DNA of 40,415 nt from Heterotrichella gracilis (lineage: Eukaryota; Sar; Xanthophyceae; Tribonematales; Xanthonemataceae). Positions 8,059-14,265 of the stretch are shown here, piece after piece (the stretch's first letter is position 1; every line of letters begins with the position of its first letter). The notes under the pieces were generated by a model. That model was not told the DNA's origin. It made no database searches and was given only the letters and a program-made list of their open reading frames with translations. Position numbers and translations under genes: made by a program. Location of the stretch: assembly GCA_032358255.1 (NCBI GenBank), contig JAULBX010029157.1, positions 1 to 40,415 on the forward strand, given 5' to 3'.

Positions 8059-8433
8059 CTATTCGATTAAAAAATAATCTTTATGCAGCTGCTCAAATTG
8101 CTGACCTGCATACTCAGCAAGCTTGCTTGATTTGAAGCAAAGGCGCGAGCCGACACGCGAACTCGTGAGAACGCCATCGCAACCGTCGTACGAGAAACCG
8201 ACACCCGGAGAAGCCCCTTTCTCACCCATTCTAAACCAAGGGTAATATTTCCACTCGCTCCAATCTTCCCAATTAGGTTTCCAGCCCTTGTTTAATGCTT
8301 GCGCGATTATTACAAGTTGGTAATGAGCCACAATTGCTTTGCGTTGTTGCTCAGGCAATGCACTTACATCAGGCAATGTGTTTGATATTCCTAATGCTTT
8401 ACAAGCATCATCGAATGTTTTGATTTCTTTCAT
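8059..8433 (-). CDS. DGR variable protein 1 (target protein)
   Basis: 124 aa. Layout: helical N-terminus starting KTFDDACKALGIS, a WKPNW/EWKYYPWF segment at about 52-67, the variable repeat at residues about 73-99 (GVGFSYDGCDG...RVGSRLC), then a conserved tail FKSSKLAEYAGQQF. It shares the whole architecture with the 159-aa protein encoded just upstream, consistent with duplication. This looks like the small DGR target family of Bacteroidota prophages; a C-type-lectin-like fold is the usual DGR scaffold but I cannot confirm it here. No signal peptide or membrane segment. Ligand unknown. Confidence 0.88.
   Translation of the reverse strand: MKEIKTFDDACKALGISNTLPDVSALPEQQRKAIVAHYQLVIIAQALNKGWKPNWEDWSEWKYYPWFRMGEKGASPGVGFSYDGCDGVLTSSRVGSRLCFKSSKLAEYAGQQFEQLHKDYFLIE
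8137..8214 (-). repeat. DGR variable repeat VR1
   Basis: 78-nt match to the template at 7951-8028. 63 positions are identical and 15 differ, all 15 at template adenines (15 of 20 adenines changed). Outcomes include G, C and T. Identity stops just beyond the conserved 3' end CGCGCCTTTGC, where the initiation-of-homing site is expected. Confidence 0.97.
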
Positions 8434-8445
8434 GTTGTTGGGGTT

Positions 8446-8925
8446 TTAAATTAAAAAGTCGTTGTAAATATTTTGAAATTGTTTACCTGCATAAATTGCA
8501 AGATCGCTCGTTTTAAAAGAAAGGCGCGAGCCGACACCCGAAGACGCGTTACCGAGATCGTAACCGTAGTACGAGAAACCGACACCCGGATTGAACTTAA
8601 ACCACGGATAGTATTTGTATTCACTAGAGTTTGAATAATCAGGTGTCCAGCCTTCATTTAACGCTTTAGCAATTATTGTAAGCTTTGCGTGTGCTTGGTG
8701 TGATAACATATCTTTATCAGTACCATTGTAATCCAATAGTGTTTTTATGTTATCTGATGCGCCAACTATTTCAAGGGCATCATCAAATGTTTTAACCCGA
8801 TCTTTAATGTCTTTTGGTTTAAACAGATCTTCCCCGAAAAGGGCTTCTAATACTTTTTTTACTTCTGTGCTTGCCTGTTTATAGGCGCCGATGGCATTTG
8901 CCTGACTGATTTCTGCTTTTTGCAT
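8446..8925 (-). CDS. DGR variable protein 2 (target protein)
   Basis: 159 aa. It has an extra N-terminal helical segment (AIGAYKQASTEVKKVLEALFG) relative to variable protein 1, then the shared KTFDDALEIVG, AKALNEGWTPDY, SEYKYYPWFKF, the variable repeat at residues about 113-136 (GVGFSYYGYDLG...GVGSRLS) and the shared FKTSDLAIYAGKQF tail. The open frame through the VR is intact. It starts 10 bp before the preceding 74-aa gene ends and lies 12 bp upstream of variable protein 1, so both targets are in one transcript with TR and RT. Confidence 0.88.
   Translation of the reverse strand: MQKAEISQANAIGAYKQASTEVKKVLEALFGEDLFKPKDIKDRVKTFDDALEIVGASDNIKTLLDYNGTDKDMLSHQAHAKLTIIAKALNEGWTPDYSNSSEYKYYPWFKFNPGVGFSYYGYDLGNASSGVGSRLSFKTSDLAIYAGKQFQNIYNDFLI
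8520..8590 (-). repeat. DGR variable repeat VR2
   Basis: 71-nt gap-free match to the template. 14 positions differ, all at template adenines. VR1 and VR2 carry different base choices at many of those positions, so they were diversified independently and one is not a simple copy of the other. Confidence 0.97.
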
Positions 8926-8935
8926 GGTTTTATTT

Positions 8936-9160
8936 TTATTGGTTTATATACATTTCTTTTGGGTAAACTAAATTGTAAAGTGGTGATGGTTTCCTCTCTT
9001 CTACATATTCAAATTTTACTGGGATTTTTGCGGGATCTTTTTCTTTTGGTTTGTATTTGCAGTATTTCAATTTTGTAAATAAGGCCCTCTGCTTTTTTTC
9101 TTTCTCCGCTGCAATTATTGCCTTTATTACTTCAACATCTATCTTCCAATAATTCCGCAT
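8936..9160 (-). CDS. Small hypothetical phage protein
   Basis: 74 aa, Lys-rich and basic (AAEKEKKQRALFTKLKYCKYKPKEKD), with a helical N-terminal half starting VEVIKAIIAAEKEKK and a Pro-rich C-terminus. It precedes the first DGR target by 10 bp. Compact operon spacing and intact frame support a real gene. Function not recognised. Confidence 0.5.
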   Translation of the reverse strand: MRNYWKIDVEVIKAIIAAEKEKKQRALFTKLKYCKYKPKEKDPAKIPVKFEYVEERKPSPLYNLVYPKEMYINQ

Positions 9161-9191
9161 GTTACTTCTTGGTTAGTTACTATTTAGTTAG

Positions 9192-9476
9192 TTAATATGT
9201 TGGATTTACTAATGAATCTATAATTGGGCGTAGCTTCAGATATATGTCTCCGCTCAGTTTACTAACAAAAGCAGAGTCTTTTTTTTGTCCATTAAAAAGG
9301 CATAAATGTTTAATCAAAAAGAAGTAAATATCATAGTGTCCACCGTCAGGCGGACTTTTTAAATGATCTGAATGGTCTTGAACAGCGATACTATAAGCTC
9401 CTAATGTTGGCATAAGTATTTGGCATTTATCGCCGTTTAAAAATTCAATTGTTTGGTATACCCCTTCTTTATTCAT
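9192..9476 (-). CDS. Small hypothetical phage protein
   Basis: 94 aa without signal peptide or membrane segment. Contains a short beta-like start (YQTIEFLNGDKCQILMP) and a PPDGGHYDIYFFLIKHLCLF stretch. It is spaced 31 bp from the gene downstream and 29 bp from the 56-aa gene upstream, in the same direction. No family recognised. Confidence 0.5.
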   Translation of the reverse strand: MNKEGVYQTIEFLNGDKCQILMPTLGAYSIAVQDHSDHLKSPPDGGHYDIYFFLIKHLCLFNGQKKDSAFVSKLSGDIYLKLRPIIDSLVNPTY

Positions 9477-9505
9477 TAGTTACTTTTTTGTGAGTTACAT
9501 TTATG

Positions 9506-9676
9506 TTACTTTTTTTCTCTTTTTGTTTTATGGCCTTTGTATGTTCTGATTGAATATTGTAACTGCTGAAGTTTTCTTTCCAGCTTCGCGATATATTCCA
9601 GCTTGTCGTGTTCCTTGATCTTATCAAAAACCTTTGTAGAGAAGCCTTCAAAATTGAATTCAAGTTGTTGTGCCAT
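9506..9676 (-). CDS. Very small coiled-coil phage protein (56 aa)
   Basis: ATG at 9676, TAA at 9508-9506. The product begins MAQQLEFNFEGFSTKV and continues KIKEHDKLEYIAKLERKLQQ, a heptad-like helix, ending in a basic tail. I prefer this frame to a longer overlapping TTG-started frame (9469-9663) because it has an ATG, sensible composition and fits the operon spacing (10 bp after the start of the next gene upstream ends at 9687). A 'QLEFNF' start recurs in small Bacteroidota phage proteins from memory. Function unknown. Confidence 0.6.
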   Translation of the reverse strand: MAQQLEFNFEGFSTKVFDKIKEHDKLEYIAKLERKLQQLQYSIRTYKGHKTKREKK

Positions 9677-9686
9677 TATCATAGTT

Positions 9687-10136
9687 TTAATAATTAATCT
9701 CGTCGCTCCAAGTAATTAACTGCCCTTTAAACGTCTTTTTTTGAAACCAACATTCAAAGTCGTCAAGACTCTCAAAGCCATCGTTTGCGGCAATAATTTT
9801 AAGTTTGTCAATCTTTATTTTTTTGCCGTTAAGCTTGTAATCACCTTTAGGCGTGATCTCAAACGTGTACACTTTTTTTACCTGAAGCGAATTAAACATT
9901 ACAAACATTTGTTTTGAATTGTAAGGGCGACCTTCCCAATACTTTGCATTAAAATAGTCGCCAACCTTCCAGTTAAATCCATCACGAATTGTATGGAGCT
10001 TAGGAGTAAACTCGTCAAAATTGTGTTGTGCCTTTGGCAAAGCAAACGGCTTTAATATTTTCATTGTGAAGTAAGTTTCTTCACCTTTCCTCGGATGATA
10101 ATGAGGGTACTTTTGGGCAAACATGATATATCGCAT
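9687..10136 (-). CDS. ASCH/PUA-like domain protein
   Basis: 149 aa. Motifs resemble the ASCH (PUA-like) group: KLHTIRDGFNWKVGD near residue 45, a central strand region ending KKVYTFEIT, and a C-terminal NDGFESLDDFECWF...GQLITWS. ASCH domains are thought to bind RNA or modified nucleotides and occur often in phages. The start used is the ATG at 10136; an internal ATG (MKILKPFAL) 72 bp further on would remove a short N-terminal extension and is also possible. 2 bp from the upstream gene. Confidence 0.6.
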   Translation of the reverse strand: MRYIMFAQKYPHYHPRKGEETYFTMKILKPFALPKAQHNFDEFTPKLHTIRDGFNWKVGDYFNAKYWEGRPYNSKQMFVMFNSLQVKKVYTFEITPKGDYKLNGKKIKIDKLKIIAANDGFESLDDFECWFQKKTFKGQLITWSDEINY

Positions 10137-10138
10137 GA

Positions 10139-10324
10139 TTATGATTTTTTAATTATTTGTTCGATTGAGTGTTCACTTAAATAAAATTCCCACGCCAGCT
10201 CTTCAAGAATAGCCTCGTAAGACAATTTTTGTTTGCCTCCCGGAGTTTTTACATCGCACTTCTTTTTAAATGCTGTCATGATATCGGCGTTCCTTCGCTT
10301 AACTGTTTTTGGGTTTAATGCCAT
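10139..10324 (-). CDS. Small putative HTH regulator
   Basis: 61 aa, basic N-terminus (MALNPKTVKRRNADIM) followed by YEAILEELAWEFYLSEHSIEQIIKK, which fits a helix-turn-helix (ELAWEFYLSEHSIEQII). Could be a Mor-like middle regulator or a DNA-binding accessory; assignment rests on the HTH-like pattern only. It overlaps the upstream gene's stop by one base. Confidence 0.5.
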   Translation of the reverse strand: MALNPKTVKRRNADIMTAFKKKCDVKTPGGKQKLSYEAILEELAWEFYLSEHSIEQIIKKS

Positions 10325-10734
10325 TACTGTATAAAAATTTGAGAGTTTAAATAGGAGCTGCCGTATTTCTTAGCGGTCTGCTTTTGTTTTAAGTGCGAAT
10401 TGTACATTGGTATATAGTCGAAAGCTTGTATTTGGTCGTTTTTAGATAACTTATTCCAAGCCTTCTCAGCGTCTTTGCGTCCTGAAGCTTTATAGTCGTA
10501 TCTATCCCAAAACATATCGAACGTTACAACGCGCTCTAATTCTGTTACTGCTACCTTATTGACTTTACAGCTTTGCAAAAATGTAGACTCACGCATAATA
10601 AAATAAGCTTTATCCGCAGTTGCATATTCCTCCTTTGGCTCTTCAATCTCCGCAGCCTGTAAAAGTCCATCACTGTAACTTAATCGCACGTTACAGTTAA
10701 AGCCTTTTGAGAAGTATTGATATTTCCTGATCAT
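10324..10734 (-). CDS. Phage protein with replication-accessory-like C-terminus
   Basis: 136 aa. The C-terminal half (FDMFWDRYDYKASGRKDAEKAWNKLS...YIPMY...KKYGSSYLN) matches a pattern common at the C-termini of phage replication/HTH proteins: FW..Y..K.GRK.AEKAW..L followed by a Tyr-rich 'YLN' segment. The N-terminal half is mixed and unrecognised. ATGA overlap (10734/10731) couples it to the gene upstream. Role in replication is inference. Confidence 0.5.
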   Translation of the reverse strand: MIRKYQYFSKGFNCNVRLSYSDGLLQAAEIEEPKEEYATADKAYFIMRESTFLQSCKVNKVAVTELERVVTFDMFWDRYDYKASGRKDAEKAWNKLSKNDQIQAFDYIPMYNSHLKQKQTAKKYGSSYLNSQIFIQ

Positions 10735-11051
10735 ATTAACTTGTCTATTGTTTCAAAAATATTTTGAGAGGCTATCTGATAGGGCAACCATTTGTATTTG
10801 TATGCGCAATGAAAAGCGAGCATTTCCTGCCTTTTAAGCCTGAACTTTACAAAAGTGGTGTAATCCATCATTTTTATTTCAATACGGCGCGTGAGCTGTT
10901 TTAAAACATCACAAAGCAGTATCTCTAAAGATTTACCTTCAGCTCTTTTATGCGGGGTTATAACAGCGCGAGCTTGGCAAGCTTTTAAGTGCGCAAGCAG
11001 CATCGCCATTTCCGCATAATCAACTTTGAATGTGTAATTATCTTTTAGCAT
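10731..11051 (-). CDS. Hypothetical phage protein
   Basis: 106 aa, helical, basic (KRAEGKSLEILLCDVLKQLTRRIEIKMMDYT). No membrane segment. Overlaps the GemA-like gene by 14 bp and the next gene by 4 bp. No family recognised. Confidence 0.5.
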   Translation of the reverse strand: MLKDNYTFKVDYAEMAMLLAHLKACQARAVITPHKRAEGKSLEILLCDVLKQLTRRIEIKMMDYTTFVKFRLKRQEMLAFHCAYKYKWLPYQIASQNIFETIDKLI

Positions 11052-11475
11052 AATGGCTTTTTAATAGGTTCTCAAATTGTGTAACTAATTTTGGAAGTTC
11101 GTCTTCTGTATATGCGTTAAGTTCTTTATGCAGATATCCAAACTTTTTTAGCCAAAAATTTATTCTTTCCCAATCCAGTTGCCCGGCAATTTTCCAGTTC
11201 ATCTCGTGGCAAATGCTTAAGATCTTACGACGCATCTTGTTTGCTGGTGTGTTTTCAATAACCGGACGAGGATTGCGCGGCGCTTCTACACTTGTTTTGC
11301 CAACATTATTTAAATGGTTGATCAACGCTTGGCATTCATCTACCAGCATTTTTGAACTTGATGTTTCGCGACCTTTGGTAAACTGAAAAACAAGATCTTC
11401 TTTGATATCATCAGTTATTGATAGTTTACCGATCAGGCTATGAAGTATTTTATTTTGTTGTTTGTTGCGTAGCAT
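11038..11475 (-). CDS. GemA-like (DUF1018) phage regulatory protein
   Basis: 145 aa. The first half has LIGKLSITDDIKEDLVFQFTKGRETSSSKM, as in the N-terminus of Mu gp16/GemA-type proteins (short helices, then a 'GR.TS...' turn before an E-rich helix). The second half KMRRKILSICHEMNW...LDWERINFWLKKFGYLHKELNAYTEDELPKLV fits the C-terminal domain seen in Bacteroidota homologues. In Mu, GemA modulates host gene expression and gyrase. It starts one base inside the DUF4406 stop. Confidence 0.6.
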   Translation of the reverse strand: MLRNKQQNKILHSLIGKLSITDDIKEDLVFQFTKGRETSSSKMLVDECQALINHLNNVGKTSVEAPRNPRPVIENTPANKMRRKILSICHEMNWKIAGQLDWERINFWLKKFGYLHKELNAYTEDELPKLVTQFENLLKSHYAKR

Positions 11476-11864
11476 TAGAAACGGTTTAAAAGGAGTTTAA
11501 CAAGTAATTTAATTTTAAGCCAGGTAGTGATTTTGATTTGTGGACCGAGTTCGATATCCAAAGCTGGATAAATTGGCTTTCCTAAAAAGTCTGCAAGCAA
11601 AACCTCTACAATTGCGCCCCTGCTGTTTTGCCAATCGTTAAGCACTACTATTTTTTTGGCAGGTATAACCCACTTAAGATCTTCGCACATAAAACCACTA
11701 TAAGAACCATCGTGAGCTGAATGGTCTAACTCTAGTGGGTTAATTACTTTAATGTCATTTTCGTTTGCGTGAATATTCTCTAAAAGCACGCGCGCTCTGT
11801 GAAACTTTGGTTTATTGTCATCGGCCAACCCCGATATTTTTCCTGAGATGTAAATTATTTGCAT
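11475..11864 (-). CDS. DUF4406 / nucleoside 2-deoxyribosyltransferase-like protein
   Basis: 129 aa. N-terminal IIYISGKISGL, central VINPLELDH, then MCEDLKWVIPAKKIVVLNDWQNSRGAIVEVLLADFLGKPIY: this is the DUF4406 layout, a nucleoside-deoxyribosyltransferase-like Rossmann fold whose members are common in phages. The Glu in 'GAIVEVLLA' corresponds to the family's catalytic Glu position. A basic hydrophobic C-terminal tail (TWLKIKLLVKLLLNRF) is an extra. Its ATG is 22 bp after the 3' end of the tRNA-like element. Confidence 0.75.
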   Translation of the reverse strand: MQIIYISGKISGLADDNKPKFHRARVLLENIHANENDIKVINPLELDHSAHDGSYSGFMCEDLKWVIPAKKIVVLNDWQNSRGAIVEVLLADFLGKPIYPALDIELGPQIKITTWLKIKLLVKLLLNRF

Positions 11865-11885
11865 GGTAATTGTTTTTTTATTTGA

Positions 11886-11968
11886 GACCTTGGAGGGATT
11901 TGAACCCTCGACTTTTACTTGGACAAATCATCAAACCAAGTAATGTTCCGCCGCAGAACTTCAAGGCC
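11886..11968 (-). tRNA. tRNA-like element with enlarged anticodon arm
   Basis: 83 nt. Read 5' to 3' on the minus strand: 7-bp acceptor (GGCCTTG / CAAGGTC, one G-U), two-nt linker AA, D-arm GTTC-7 nt-GAAC, one linker nt, an 8-bp stem TTACTTGG/CCAAGTAA closing a 13-nt loop, a 5-nt variable loop AAGTC, and a perfect T-arm GAGGG-TTCAAAT-CCCTC. Acceptor, variable and T-arms look canonical, but a normal anticodon arm has 5 bp and 7 nt, U8 and A14 are absent, and no CCA is encoded. No anticodon can be named. It lies 6 bp after the DUF3164 stop. Confidence 0.6.
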
Positions 11969-11974
11969 AGCCAG

Positions 11975-12601
11975 CTAAATATTGCTGAAGTTGAGATCTA
12001 TGCTTTCGTATTGTCCACCTTCGGGCTTTTGCCAAATTCGGTAGTATGTTTTGCTATCCGGTCTGCGAATCGCCTCCTGTATTAAATTTAGCGCTTCATG
12101 ATAGGCTGGATATTTCTTTTCTGAGATCCTTTCTTTATAACTTAAAAGACCCATAATCTTTTTGCTGTCCAGCTTTCCTTTTTTGTTAGAGCTGAAGGCA
12201 TCCATAATAAGCTGGCGAACCATCTCATCAACACCAACGGTACCATCTTTTAAAAAGCTATCAAACTTTTCTTTCGCTGCGCCGATTAAGTTCTCGTCGA
12301 AAGTGATATTTTCGTTAAGAGATCTTTCAACTTTTACGGTTCTGTCAAAACAATAAAGCGTATATCCGCCCTTTGTAGAGGTTTTTCCCGCCGCAAGGTC
12401 TTTCTGATAAGCCTTCTCGCAAAGATCCGCGCAGAGTTCTTTAAATGCGCTCAGAGCCTTATTTAACTTTACAGCTTCAGCTAAAATTTTACCAGCTGCT
12501 TTCTCCTTAAAAAGTTCGTGTTTATGGACACGGTTGAAAGGGATCTCCATTTTCTTTTCGTCAATCCATACTTTGCTTTCGGGTTTTTCTTTTTGTATCA
12601 T
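11975..12601 (-). CDS. DUF3164 family protein (Mu-like phage early protein)
   Basis: 208 aa. The DUF3164 pattern is clear: an early HKHELFKEKAAGKILAEAVKLNKALSAFKE helix, GGYTLYCFDRTVKVERSLNENITFDENL in the middle, LIMDAFSSNKKGKLDSKKIMGLL, and the C-terminal SKTYYRIWQKPEGGQYESIDLN. The family is nearly diagnostic of Mu-like prophages; its biochemical function is unknown. Located downstream of the replication-type genes and directly upstream of the tRNA-like element. Confidence 0.85.
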   Translation of the reverse strand: MIQKEKPESKVWIDEKKMEIPFNRVHKHELFKEKAAGKILAEAVKLNKALSAFKELCADLCEKAYQKDLAAGKTSTKGGYTLYCFDRTVKVERSLNENITFDENLIGAAKEKFDSFLKDGTVGVDEMVRQLIMDAFSSNKKGKLDSKKIMGLLSYKERISEKKYPAYHEALNLIQEAIRRPDSKTYYRIWQKPEGGQYESIDLNFSNI

Positions 12602-12619
12602 ATTTCTGTTTTTTAAATT

Positions 12620-12892
12620 TTACTGTTGTGTTTTTCTTACTGTGCTTTGTTCGGTTAGCTCCACATCGATCTCAATTCCATAACCTAATTCAGGGCGACC
12701 GTTTCTGAGATTTTCGATCTTCTTATCAATGGTGTTTATTTTACACTGCCAGTGATCACGATCGCTCATATATTTTCTTCGGTCAGGGTGATCAAAATGC
12801 TCAACGAGCCAAGAGTTAAGATCTGTAACCTTGTTTTCGCATTTTTGCTTTTCAGTCTTTAGTTCTGCAACTCTTTTTTCTGTTGATTCCAT
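12620..12892 (-). CDS. Small coiled-coil phage protein
   Basis: 90 aa, two charged helices (STEKRVAELKTEKQKCENKV and WQCKINTIDKKIENLRNG) that suggest a coiled-coil hairpin, with a HFDHPDRRKYMSDRDHW link. Overlaps the stop of the DnaA-like gene by one base. Function unknown; possibly a partner of the neighbouring DNA-binding proteins. Confidence 0.55.
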   Translation of the reverse strand: MESTEKRVAELKTEKQKCENKVTDLNSWLVEHFDHPDRRKYMSDRDHWQCKINTIDKKIENLRNGRPELGYGIEIDVELTEQSTVRKTQQ

Positions 12893-13230
12893 TAGTATTG
12901 AGGTATTGATGTATAATCAATTGTTTTACTGGTTAATCTTCGCTTTATTTCTTCTATGTTTGCTTTAAAAAACTTATCTACCTTAAGGAAGCTTAAAGCC
13001 TCTTTCGCGCCAACGCTTACTGAAGAGTGGTTTTTATTAAGTCTTGCTGCTGTTTGTGTAAGAATAAAGCCGTTTTTTCCATCGTTATGTAACAGATGAT
13101 AAAAAGCTTTACGAGCGTCTGGTATTGGCATTTTTCGAGACGTTCCTTTTAACTCTTCAACGGTTACCTTAAACACTTCACAAACCTCGTTCAAAACATC
13201 TTCTTGATATTTATATTTAACAATTTCCAT
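12892..13230 (-). CDS. DnaA domain IV-like DNA-binding protein
   Basis: 112 aa. Residues about 10-100 follow the C-terminal DnaA origin-binding domain: VCEVFKVTVEELKGTSRKMPIPDARKAF, then ILTQTAARLNKNHSSVSVGAKEA, which parallels the DnaA signature helix ending in 'HtTV..a'. Here HSSVSVG replaces DHTTVLH. No ATPase domain is present. Stand-alone DnaA-IV-like proteins in phages may bind origin or regulatory boxes. It overlaps the upstream gene by 14 bp. Confidence 0.65.
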   Translation of the reverse strand: MEIVKYKYQEDVLNEVCEVFKVTVEELKGTSRKMPIPDARKAFYHLLHNDGKNGFILTQTAARLNKNHSSVSVGAKEALSFLKVDKFFKANIEEIKRRLTSKTIDYTSIPQY

Positions 13231-13612
13231 TCTTTAATACTTTGATTTTTAATTCTTCTTTTTTTATTAGCTTGCCAACCTCTTGCACCACAAATCGGTT
13301 AGGCACAATCTTTAAATCAGCAACGTTGTGGCAGTCGTTGTATAGATCTATTATTATTTCAAGCTCGGTAGCATCCAGCGGCAAAGGCAGCTTGTTTAAC
13401 CCTGTTAATTGAACAAAATCTGTGTCTCTGTTATCCCACTGGTTGCTCCACCAAGCCCAAAAGAATTTACTGTTGTTTAATGCAGAAATAATTATTTGCT
13501 CATCACCGAAATATTTTTTCATCCAGTCTTGTGCAGCATCAAAAACCATATTGCCGTATTGCAAATCTGATAAGCTTATTGCTTTAGTAATTATTTTACT
13601 GTTTTGATTCAT
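13217..13612 (-). CDS. Hypothetical phage early protein
   Basis: I use the ATG at 13612 (131 aa), whose ATGA overlaps the upstream ATPase stop; a start at 13633 would add seven residues with a deeper overlap. The protein has an aromatic-rich motif FFWAWWSNQWDNRD near its middle, then LPLDATELEIIIDLYND. Gene order (transposase, MuB, ATPase, this gene, DnaA-IV-like) suggests a replication or transposition accessory role, but I do not recognise the family. Confidence 0.5.
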   Translation of the reverse strand: MNQNSKIITKAISLSDLQYGNMVFDAAQDWMKKYFGDEQIIISALNNSKFFWAWWSNQWDNRDTDFVQLTGLNKLPLPLDATELEIIIDLYNDCHNVADLKIVPNRFVVQEVGKLIKKEELKIKVLKNGNC

Positions 13613-14265
13613 TTTTGCGTTTCCTCTCCCCAATATTTTTCAGATCTCTCCTTTGATATTATTATCTGCTTTCCGCCGCCGTAACGAGAGGTTGGGAAAG
13701 CAATGTATCCCTCAACTCTAATTTTGATGTCGGCATCGTATCTTACAAACTTTGCTACTTTTCCGCTTGGCTCTTTTCCTTCAGCATGGCTTATAAAAAT
13801 GAATAGCTTTTTTGGGAACTCTTCTTTTAAAGCGATGTATTCTTTCTTAGTCATTCCGGTATATTGGAAGCTGTCAATAAAAATAATTCGTGGGCTTTTA
13901 CGCTTTCTCAAAAGCTCTTTTAATTCATTCATTGGCATACGGTTTAGTAACTGTATTTTTTTGCTTACCTCGGCCATGCCAGTTTCATGCAGTGCTTTTT
14001 GGATACTTTTTCTTGCGCCCTCTTCAAGCGTGTTATACAATACGGTTCCAAATTTTGTAAGATATTTTGCAAGCATTAAAGCGAATCGGGTTTTACCATT
14101 TCCACTATTGGCCCATATAATCCAAACGCCACTAAACTCGGGGATGCCTAAAGCTAATAACCACTCTCCGGTAAATTGCAACACTTCGAATACTTTACTA
14201 AGTAGTTTTGTGATTGAAACAACCCGATTCACTTTTTTTATTTTTTCAGTTCCGATCATATACAA
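13609..14265 (-). CDS. RecA/DnaB-superfamily phage ATPase
   Basis: 218 aa. Walker A at 51-59 (WANSGNGKT), Walker B-like RIIFIDSFQY around residue 105, and FIFISHAEGKEPSG with a sensor-like His near 138. The order (P-loop, Walker B, 'ISHxxGkepsG') resembles the RadA/DnaB-type RecA fold, and the length fits a single ATPase domain. It is 1 bp from the MuB-like gene. Probably a DNA-handling ATPase in phage replication or transposition; whether it loads helicase or aids homologous steps is unknown. Confidence 0.65.
   Translation of the reverse strand: MYMIGTEKIKKVNRVVSITKLLSKVFEVLQFTGEWLLALGIPEFSGVWIIWANSGNGKTRFALMLAKYLTKFGTVLYNTLEEGARKSIQKALHETGMAEVSKKIQLLNRMPMNELKELLRKRKSPRIIFIDSFQYTGMTKKEYIALKEEFPKKLFIFISHAEGKEPSGKVAKFVRYDADIKIRVEGYIAFPTSRYGGGKQIIISKERSEKYWGEETQK

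Noticed and set aside
8116-8127. AGCAAGCTTGCT palindrome just after VR1 as the DGR homing cruciform
   Set aside because: Only 6-bp arms without a loop, and no equivalent follows VR2, so it is probably chance.
9469-9663. 64-aa TTG-started frame
   Set aside because: It overlaps the better supported ATG-started 56-aa gene at 9506-9676 in another frame and has unnatural composition.
11870-12085. 71-aa plus-strand frame over the tRNA-like element
   Set aside because: It crosses the tRNA-like stems and the DUF3164 3' end in antisense and has no plausible start region.
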